This document shows, piece after piece, positions 42,626-48,425 of a DNA stretch of 48,425 nucleotides. The first letter of the stretch is position 1. Every line of letters begins with the position of its first letter. The notes below the pieces were generated by a model. It ran no database searches. It was given only the letters and a program-made list of their open reading frames with translations, and was not told where the DNA came from. The position numbers and the translations under genes are program-made. Source of the DNA: Planctomycetota bacterium (GTDB lineage: Bacteria > Planctomycetota > Phycisphaerae > WQYP01); assembly GCA_021831565.1 (NCBI GenBank), contig JAKBMM010000016.1, positions 1-48,425 of the forward strand, read 5' to 3'.

Positions 42626-44314
42626 ATGATTTCTCTCAGGCAACGATGCTGGCCGCGGGTTGGCGGCGGGGATCGCCGGCGATGGCCGTCCCGCCGCACT
42701 CTGTGGCTTTTCTTAAGTGCGGCCATAGCCGCACTGCTTGTGCTGCTGATGCTCGCCGAGCTTCCCGTGATCGCGGACTGGTCCTTTTTCAGCTTTTATG
42801 ATCCCGGCTCCGTGCTCAAGGGCGACGAGCTGATCTCGTTGGGTATGAAGCCGGCGATCGACTTCGGCTACACACACGGCCTGGCTTCCCTGGCGTTGGC
42901 GCACTGGGGCTTCGTTCTGCTGGGACGAACGCCGGCGGCCTTTCTGATCATGATGGGAATCCTCAAGTTGTTCATGGCGCTGGCGATCGCCCGCTTCGCC
43001 ATGGCCATGCGATTCCGGGGCTGGGCCATCGCTTTTCTGCTCTGCGCCCTGCCCGTGGCCATTATGCCCTGCTATCTCACGCTTACTCATCCGTTGGAGG
43101 CCTTGCTGTTGCTCTGGGCGATCGCCGAAGAAGCGGCGGGCCGCCGCGAATGGTCTCTGGCTATTTGCACCGCGTGCCTGTTTGTCAAGCCGAGCATGGC
43201 GTATGTGTACGGTCTGGTGCTGGTACTATGGACACTCTGGGACTGGCGCAGACGCGGCGCAGGGTGGTTGGACCTGTTGCGCCGCACCGGGCCGGCGATG
43301 GCGACGGGCGCGATCATGATCGCGGCCATGACTTGGTGGTTCGGTCTGAAGTCCCTGATGCTGACCATCGTACCGTTGACCGGTTTGCGAACCTATCAGG
43401 ACACACACTTCGGTTTTTTCCGCAACAGTGGGCTGAAGTTCTGGTCGCCGCTACGGCACTCTTTCGTTTATTACCTGGTGACGCCCGCCGGTTTATGGCT
43501 TTTGTGCATGGCCTTATTGATATGGTTCGGTGCGGGCCTGATCCGCCGGCTCAGGCGGGGAATGCCCCCGCGCGGCGCCGAGACGCTCATTTCCATCGCC
43601 GTTATGCAGGTAACATTCGTGCTTGGATTTTATGGCTGGACCAACTCCTGGCAGTATTATTCATATCTGCCGGTCCTTTTCGTCGCGGCCCTGTTGATTC
43701 CCCTGCGGCACCGCCAGCCGGGTTGGCGCTGGTATGCCAATTTTTCGGGAGCGTCTGGGAGCGCGGATATTCCCGTCCGCATGGGTCAGGGGCGCGGAAC
43801 CCGCGATACAGCCGAATACCGTCCCTATAGCGGAAATTGTACCACCCCAAAAAATTGTCACACCCGTTGGCGCTGGGCGATGGCTCTATGTTTGCTGGCG
43901 CTGCTAAGCCAGGCGAGGCACGCGATGACGGCGATCAATGGATGGCAAACAAAAGTCCGTAGCCGGCAAACCGGCGGTTTGTGGGCCTACCGGGGGCAGG
44001 CGGCCGAATGGAACCACGTGGTGACTATGATTTCTGGTCGTCCTACCCTGGCGTTTTTCAATGGCTATCTCCCGTGGATGCCCCCCGGAATGATTATGCC
44101 GCTGAGTTGGTTTCCCGAACCGGGCATACCCACGCCGCTTGAACTGGCACGCGTAAAACGCCAGGTGGCCGGGGTGGATTACGTTCTCACGTGCAACGAA
44201 TATGGCAAGTTGGGACTATGGAATCAGAAGGATTTTGCCTCCGTCCGCCGGCGATTTCGGCGCATCTGGCGGGGAAACTGGATGTCCCTCTGGAAACGCC
44301 GCCGGGAACGGTAA
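42626..44314 (+). CDS. Polytopic membrane protein, GT-C glycosyltransferase-like
   Basis: 562 aa from ATG 42626. About eleven hydrophobic segments. The first periplasmic loop contains FYDPGSVLKGDELISLGMKP and FGYTHGLASLAL, the position at which GT-C enzymes keep their catalytic acidic residue. The last ~130 residues are soluble. The sugar and acceptor are not known; GT39/GT87-like families are alternatives. An odd stretch of about 40 residues (nt 43750-43865) between the last membrane segments is rich in Gly, Arg and Thr with two cysteines and breaks the style of the protein. It may be an in-frame insertion of a short repeat. Confidence 0.6.
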   Translation: MISLRQRCWPRVGGGDRRRWPSRRTLWLFLSAAIAALLVLLMLAELPVIADWSFFSFYDPGSVLKGDELISLGMKPAIDFGYTHGLASLALAHWGFVLLGRTPAAFLIMMGILKLFMALAIARFAMAMRFRGWAIAFLLCALPVAIMPCYLTLTHPLEALLLLWAIAEEAAGRREWSLAICTACLFVKPSMAYVYGLVLVLWTLWDWRRRGAGWLDLLRRTGPAMATGAIMIAAMTWWFGLKSLMLTIVPLTGLRTYQDTHFGFFRNSGLKFWSPLRHSFVYYLVTPAGLWLLCMALLIWFGAGLIRRLRRGMPPRGAETLISIAVMQVTFVLGFYGWTNSWQYYSYLPVLFVAALLIPLRHRQPGWRWYANFSGASGSADIPVRMGQGRGTRDTAEYRPYSGNCTTPKNCHTRWRWAMALCLLALLSQARHAMTAINGWQTKVRSRQTGGLWAYRGQAAEWNHVVTMISGRPTLAFFNGYLPWMPPGMIMPLSWFPEPGIPTPLELARVKRQVAGVDYVLTCNEYGKLGLWNQKDFASVRRRFRRIWRGNWMSLWKRRRER

Positions 44315-44358
44315 CAGGAAAATTTTCTTCGGCAGACCCGTCCGGTTGGTCGCAAAGA

Positions 44359-45576
44359 TCAATATTCAACATTCCCTGCTTGTTGCGTCAGACGCTGGTG
44401 CGCTTCGCGAACCTTTTCGATCGCCTTTTCCGGCGTCTGAGCCAACGCCGAAAGATGCCCCATTTTTCGACGCGGGCGCGGTATCTGTTTGTCGTACAGG
44501 TGCAAACGTACTCCCGGCAAATCCAGCGCCGCGGAGAATTGGGGCGGCCCGTTGTGGTCCCACAAGTCGCCGAGCAAGTTGACGATTGCCGCCGGCCGAA
44601 CAACTTCCACCGATCCGAGCGGAAGATCGCAAATAACCCTCAGAGCCTGTTCAAACTGGCTGGTGGCACAAGCCTGTTCGCTGGCGTGATAGGAATTGTG
44701 GGGGCGCGGCGCGAGTTCGTTTACCAATAACCGTTCGCCATGAACCAGGAACATCTCGACGGTCAGCAGACCTTCGAGAGCAAGTGCTTCGGCGATGCCG
44801 CGCGCAATATCCTGGGCTTGCACGAGAATCCCTTGCGGCAGCGGCGCCGGAATCACCGCCCAGCGCAAGATGCCTTCCACATGGTGGTTCAGAGCGGGTG
44901 GGTAAATTGCGATCTGACCCATCGACCGGCGGGCGACCAATACCGAGAGTTCGGCCGTTATTTCGAGAGCCTTTTCGACCACAACCGGTCGATCTCCCAT
45001 GGTGCTCCCGGCCGCTCCCGCGTCGGCTTGCGAACGAATCCGGAACTGGCAGCGCCCATCATATCCATCCTGGCAAGACTTCACATAGCAATCGAAGCCG
45101 AAGGCCGCGGCCGCACCGCGCAAAGTCTCGGGCGATTCGGCCGCTTTCCAGTCGCCGAGCGGAAAGGCATGGCGTGCCAGCCAATCTTTCTGCCGCGCGC
45201 GATCCTGCACTACGAAAAGAACCTCTACACCCGGCCGTACGGGTGCGTATTGAGCCGCCTGGGCGAGACTGCTTGTCGCGATCTTTTCGATCTCGATAGT
45301 TACCGCCGCACATTCTTGCGCGAACCGGCCCGCGGCCTGGCTATCGGTGAAAGAGGCCGTAACCAGCCTGTCGACCAATGCGCGGATGGGGCAGTGCGGA
45401 TCCGGATCAAGCGAATGAACTCTGTAGCCCATCGAACGGGCGGCCAGCGCCATCATCCGTCCGAGTTGGCCGCCGCCGAGAATTCCGAGCGTCGAGCCGG
45501 GAAGAATCGGATTGCCGTGGCGCGGCTTGAATCGTTGCGGTCCCGGCGTCATGGCTACCCGACTCCCAGGCGGCAA
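44359..45576 (-). CDS. purK: 5-(carboxyamino)imidazole ribonucleotide synthase
   Basis: 405 aa from TTG 45576, preceded by AAAGGAG at good spacing; ATG 45552 (eight codons in) is the alternative. An ATP-grasp enzyme that carboxylates AIR in purine synthesis. The start TLGILGGGQLGRMMALAARS is diagnostic, as are EKIATSSL (EIE motif), the ATP-grasp region YVKSCQDGYDGRCQFRI, and LVNELAPRPHNSYHASEQAC followed by QFEQALRVICDLPLGS. No purE is beside it. It is 16 nt downstream of the isocitrate dehydrogenase gene, so the two may be co-transcribed. Confidence 0.94.
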   Translation of the reverse strand: MPPGSRVAMTPGPQRFKPRHGNPILPGSTLGILGGGQLGRMMALAARSMGYRVHSLDPDPHCPIRALVDRLVTASFTDSQAAGRFAQECAAVTIEIEKIATSSLAQAAQYAPVRPGVEVLFVVQDRARQKDWLARHAFPLGDWKAAESPETLRGAAAAFGFDCYVKSCQDGYDGRCQFRIRSQADAGAAGSTMGDRPVVVEKALEITAELSVLVARRSMGQIAIYPPALNHHVEGILRWAVIPAPLPQGILVQAQDIARGIAEALALEGLLTVEMFLVHGERLLVNELAPRPHNSYHASEQACATSQFEQALRVICDLPLGSVEVVRPAAIVNLLGDLWDHNGPPQFSAALDLPGVRLHLYDKQIPRPRRKMGHLSALAQTPEKAIEKVREAHQRLTQQAGNVEY

Positions 45577-45592
45577 AGAGTCGCTCCTTTAA

Positions 45593-47059
45593 TTATTGTC
45601 CCTGACCGAGCGAATAGCCCGGCTCTGCGTCGAATGTGCATAGATTTTCGATCTTGATGAAGTCGATGCCCGTGGCGGCTATCCGCTGGAGCAGATTCGT
45701 GATCTGCGCGTGCCCCATCGGTCCGCGGCCCTGGCCGGTTCTCTGCATGTAGCGGCAGCGCCAGTGATCGGTGCAAAAGGTCTCCGGAATCCCTTGCGGC
45801 CAAACCTTGGTGCCACGATTGGTGATCATCGTCAACTCCAGTCCGTCGCCGTTCGCCCGGATCAATTCCCGCGCCAGCAACTCGGGATCGCGATTCAAAC
45901 CATTCCAGTCCACAAACACATCGACACCCACGATCTCCTTTTTTTTCTGAGGCGCCGACGGCGGCGGCGGAAGCGGGAGCGTTGCTTCCACGGCGGAGGC
46001 GTAGTGCGCCGGCGCCAGCCGCGCGGGACTTTTGCCGATGCGTGCGATCACGGCGTCGGCAAATTGCGCAGTCCCGACTTTCTCGCGGCTGACGTTTTCC
46101 TGGAAGATGTCGTAGGTGTGGACGCCTTCTTCGATGGTGCGCAACCAGGCATTGTGGACGGTTTCGGCGACTTGCGGCTGCTGGATGTGAACCAGCATCA
46201 TGACGGCGGCCAGCAGCAATCCCGAGGGGTTGGCCAGATTTTGACCCGCACGGCGCGGCGCGCTACCGTGGATGGCCTCAAACATCGCGGCATGTTCTCC
46301 GATGTTGGCGGAGCCGGCGAGTCCGATCGATCCGGCAATCTGAGCGGCCACATCGGAAAGGATGTCGCCATAGAGATTGGGCATCACGATCACATCGAAA
46401 GCTTCCGGCGTGTCGGTCAACTTGGCCGCGCCGATATCGACGATCCAATGCTCATGTTCAAGATCGGGATATTCCGCCGCAATTTTCTCGAATACCTTGT
46501 GAAACAACCCGTCGGTCATTTTCATGATGTTGTCTTTGGTGAAACATGAGACTTTGCGGCGGCCATGTTTACGGGCGTACTCAAAAGCGTAGCGGACGAC
46601 CTTCCGGCAGCCCGGCTCTGTAATCAGCTTGAGGCATTGCACGACCTCCTGGGTCTGGCGGTGCTCAATTCCGCCGTAGGTATCCTCTTCATTTTCGCGC
46701 ACAATCACGACATCCATCCCCGCGTGGCGGGTGCGCACGAACGGATGGTACGCGGTGCATGGCCGGACGTTGGCGAACAGCCCCAGGGTCTTGCGCACCG
46801 TGACATTCAGGCTCTTGAAACCGCCGCCTTGCGGCGTGGTAATGGGCGCCTTGAGAAAGACGCGCGTGCGGCGCAGCGACTCCCAGGCCGCCGGCTCAAT
46901 GCCCGCGCTGCAGCCGCGCTGGTAGACACTCATACCGATCGGAATGGTTTCGATTCGGAGTCGCGCTCCGGCGGCCTGGATGATGCGCAGAACGGCCTGC
47001 ATGATTTCCGGTCCGATGCCGTCGCCCGCGGCCACGGTGATGGGGGTTGCCTGCGTCAT
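45593..47059 (-). CDS. icd: Isocitrate dehydrogenase, Thermus/Rickettsia-type with C-terminal extension
   Basis: 488 aa from ATG 47059. The frame continues 34 codons upstream through the regulatory region, but the family start (TPITVAAGDGIGPEIMQAVL) lies just after this ATG. Signatures: KAPITTPQGGGFKSLNVTVR (substrate arginines), VVIVRENEEDTYGGIEH, FTKDNIMKMTDGLF, the Asp pair in MPNLYGDILSDVAAQ and FEAIHGSAPRRAGQ. A C-terminal domain of about 150 residues (from PPSAPQKKKEIVGVDVFVDW) is the extension of the ~480-500-aa isocitrate dehydrogenases. It oxidises isocitrate to 2-oxoglutarate in the TCA cycle. NADP versus NAD cannot be settled by eye. Confidence 0.88.
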   Translation of the reverse strand: MTQATPITVAAGDGIGPEIMQAVLRIIQAAGARLRIETIPIGMSVYQRGCSAGIEPAAWESLRRTRVFLKAPITTPQGGGFKSLNVTVRKTLGLFANVRPCTAYHPFVRTRHAGMDVVIVRENEEDTYGGIEHRQTQEVVQCLKLITEPGCRKVVRYAFEYARKHGRRKVSCFTKDNIMKMTDGLFHKVFEKIAAEYPDLEHEHWIVDIGAAKLTDTPEAFDVIVMPNLYGDILSDVAAQIAGSIGLAGSANIGEHAAMFEAIHGSAPRRAGQNLANPSGLLLAAVMMLVHIQQPQVAETVHNAWLRTIEEGVHTYDIFQENVSREKVGTAQFADAVIARIGKSPARLAPAHYASAVEATLPLPPPPSAPQKKKEIVGVDVFVDWNGLNRDPELLARELIRANGDGLELTMITNRGTKVWPQGIPETFCTDHWRCRYMQRTGQGRGPMGHAQITNLLQRIAATGIDFIKIENLCTFDAEPGYSLGQGQ

Positions 47060-47101
47060 TCGCGTTCTTCTTTCTCCGGCGGATTTGCCAGCGTTCTCAA
47101 T

Positions 47102-47155
47102 TATACGATATTTAATACGCGAAACAAATCTCGTATATTTTGTCTTTATATACGA
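47102..47155. promoter_or_regulatory. Operator-like repeats between icd and the divergent regulator
   Basis: A perfect inverted repeat TCGTATAT (47131-47138) / ATATACGA (47148-47155) with a 9-nt spacer lies in the AT-rich gap between the two starts. A further half-site TATACGATAT is at 47102-47111. The winged-helix protein encoded at 47204 is an obvious candidate to bind here and control icd and itself. Confidence 0.55.
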
Positions 47156-47203
47156 CATCAATTTCGCGTTGTCAAGCGCGTATGTCGCGGTTAAGATTTT
47201 TTT

Positions 47204-47623
47204 ATGAAAAAATCAGCTTCGCAGCCCGCCCCGCCGCCGGCCTGGACGTTTCTGAGCAATCACGGGCACGTCCTGCTATGCCTGGCCGGTAAACCCGCGA
47301 TGCGGCTGCGCGACGTGGCCGCACAAGTCTGCATCACCGAGCGCGCCGTCCAGCGCATCGTCGCCGATCTCGAAGAGGTTGGCTATCTGCGGCGCCGGCG
47401 CTGCGGCCGCCGCAATCGCTATGAATTCCACGGCGGCATGCATCTGCGCCACCCGGTCGAGGGGCATCGAACCGTGGGCGAACTTATGGAGTTTGTCCTC
47501 GGCGCGCTGGCGGCGGATCGGCCTGCCCGGCAGAGGCGTCGCGCCCCGCATTGCCCTCCCGCCGCCGCGCCGGATCACACGCGCGGGAAGCAACCGCGCC
47601 GGCGCGGTGTACCGGCGATGTAA
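47204..47623 (+). CDS. Winged-helix transcriptional regulator (MarR/ArsR-like)
   Basis: 139 aa from ATG 47204. Residues 14-80 form a winged helix: WTFLSNHGHVLLCLAGKPAM, LRDVAAQVCITERAVQRIVA and DLEEVGYLRRRRCGRRNRYE, then LRHPVEGHRTVGELMEF. This is a well-known single-domain family found mainly in actinobacteria and planctomycetes. The last 40 residues are basic and Pro/Arg-rich, probably disordered. It is divergent from icd with palindromic repeats between them. Its ligand, if any, is unknown. Confidence 0.8.
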   Translation: MKKSASQPAPPPAWTFLSNHGHVLLCLAGKPAMRLRDVAAQVCITERAVQRIVADLEEVGYLRRRRCGRRNRYEFHGGMHLRHPVEGHRTVGELMEFVLGALAADRPARQRRRAPHCPPAAAPDHTRGKQPRRRGVPAM

Positions 47624-47759
47624 ATATCGCCGCTAGGACCGCTTTTTTCCGTTTTTTCGAAGATGTCGGAAATTTGACGGACCTGCGGCCGGGACATAAC
47701 AATTTTCTCAAAGAGCAAAGAGCCTGTTTGATTTGGAAAGGCCCAAGCGTTGCGCCAGG

Positions 47760-48312
47760 TCAGGCGCGGTGTGGCGGGAATATGGAACGGGCCGCCGGCG
47801 GATTGGTTTGGTTCGTTGCGCGCGGGCGCCACGATTCACCGAGATAGGCGCTGCGCACGTCCGGGTGGGAAGCGATCTGCCACGGATCACCCTCGGCCAA
47901 TACATGGCCTTCATGCACAATGGTGGCACGATCGCATACGCGCAAGGTCTGATCCACATCGTGATCCGTCAGGAGCACCGCTTTGGAAAACTGATCGCGC
48001 AGTCGCAGCACCTCCCGGCGGAGTTCCTCGGCGGCCAGGGGATCCACGCCACTGAAAGGCTCGTCGAGCAGCAATAATTGGGGGTCTCCGGTCAGAGCAC
48101 GGGCGATTTCCATTCGCCGGCGTTCTCCCCCGCTGAGTCTCTCGGCACGCTGATTGCGCACGTGGCATAACTCAAATTGCGCCAGTAGTTCCTCGGCCCG
48201 GGCGATGCGGTTTCGCCGCGGCATGTTGAAAAGTTCAAGAACGACCTGCAGATTTTCCCAAACGGTAAGGGTGCGAAAATCGGTACGTTCCTGGGGCAGA
48301 TAAGGCGTCGTT
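47760..48312 (-). pseudogene. lptB: LPS-export ABC transporter ATPase, 5' part replaced by an insertion sequence
   Basis: The frame runs from the stop at 47760 up to about 48312 and encodes the C-terminal ~180 residues. These include YLPQERTDFRTLTVWENLQV (Q-loop and LptB-specific region), RLSGGERRRMEIARAL (signature), LLLLDEPFSGVDPLAAEE (Walker B), and TDHDVDQTLRVCDRATIV (H-loop). LptB powers transport of LPS from the inner membrane. The Walker A part should lie next, but the sequence from ~48312 to the window edge looks like an insertion sequence (a new ORF on the plus strand). Either an IS interrupts lptB, another intact copy exists, or the assembly is joined wrongly. Confidence 0.75.
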
Positions 48313-48425
48313 AATAAATAAAGGTAGCAAGTAGGTCCAGGAGTGAGTATGCTGTGGGGGCATGAGAACCTTCAGCCAACTCCAGGAGAAATTTGCCTCA
48401 GTCTGGACGCTGCTGGACGAGCGGA
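48313..48425 (+). mobile_element. Left part of a probable insertion sequence with transposase start
   Basis: From ATG 48362 the frame MRTFSQLQEKFASVWTLLDE runs to the window edge. A phrase of type ...LLDER is typical of the start of ISAzo13-like transposases, which is my best family guess. The end of the element should be between 48301 and 48330; its terminal repeat cannot be checked because only one end is visible. A ribosome-binding site is doubtful. Confidence 0.45.

Noticed and set aside
44740-45657. 305-codon plus-strand frame across purK
   Set aside because: Antisense of purK, which carries all ATP-grasp motifs.
45710-46549. 279-codon plus-strand frame across the isocitrate dehydrogenase gene
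   Set aside because: Antisense shadow; the minus-strand protein has all catalytic motifs.
47576-47698. 40-codon minus-strand frame between the regulator and lptB
   Set aside because: No family match, a weak ribosome-binding site, and partial overlap with the regulator's 3' end; not enough to call a gene.
1-48425. CRISPR array
   Set aside because: No set of regularly spaced direct repeats was seen, and no cas gene is present.

Overview
The window reads as a chromosomal segment of a GC-rich, Gram-negative (diderm) bacterium. The best guess is a planctomycete of the Phycisphaerae type; this is inference from gene content, not from a marker gene. The content includes lipid A synthesis (lpxB), an LPS-export ATPase (lptB), an O-antigen-ligase-like protein with a WecA-like initiating transferase, the DapL variant of the diaminopimelate pathway with asd, a signal peptidase I with large insertions, tandem secretin-N-like exported proteins and Tat- or Sec-exported glycoside hydrolases. 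GTG and TTG starts are common, and ATGA/GTGA stop-start overlaps link many genes.

Layout. (1) 1-5854, minus strand: lgt, a rhomboid protease with a C-terminal repeat region, and two exported glycoside-hydrolase-like proteins, the last running off the left edge. (2) 6076-15085, plus strand: dapL, a GT87-like membrane glycosyltransferase, lpdA, a 597-aa signal peptidase I, lpxB, hisA and a serine acetyltransferase. (3) ribD on the minus strand, then two tandem secretin-N-like proteins on the plus strand. (4) 18226-22327, minus strand: a three-gene surface-polysaccharide operon (DUF4416-like, WecA-like, O-antigen ligase) joined by ATGA overlaps. (5) A tRNA-Gln(CTG) at 22492-22562, followed by about 14 kb of accessory DNA up to 36690. 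(6) 36690-42321, minus strand: cupin, asd, truA, a GT4 glycosyltransferase and a transglutaminase-like protein. (7) 42626-47623: a GT-C-like membrane protein, purK, a type II isocitrate dehydrogenase and a divergent winged-helix regulator. (8) The right edge holds a 5'-truncated lptB whose missing part is replaced by what looks like the start of an insertion sequence.

The accessory block after the tRNA is the interesting part. It opens with a 153-bp non-coding element with perfect 18-bp terminal inverted repeats and 8-bp target duplications (a MITE). A truncated iron-sulfur-assembly (DUF59/MIP18) gene and an NnrS-like membrane protein follow. Next comes a tightly coupled defence-type operon: an excisionase-like HTH protein, a SNF2 helicase, a type III-like adenine methyltransferase, a RhuM protein, a type III Res helicase-nuclease, an unrecognised 132-aa protein, and the first ~34 residues of a further protein (possibly an ATPase) cut off by an IS21-like remnant. 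A small-protein/nucleotidyltransferase toxin-antitoxin-like pair, with the toxin truncated, closes the block.

The helicase, Mod, RhuM and Res genes are all intact in reading frame and translationally coupled. They probably form one anti-phage or restriction-modification machine whose last component has been lost at this locus.
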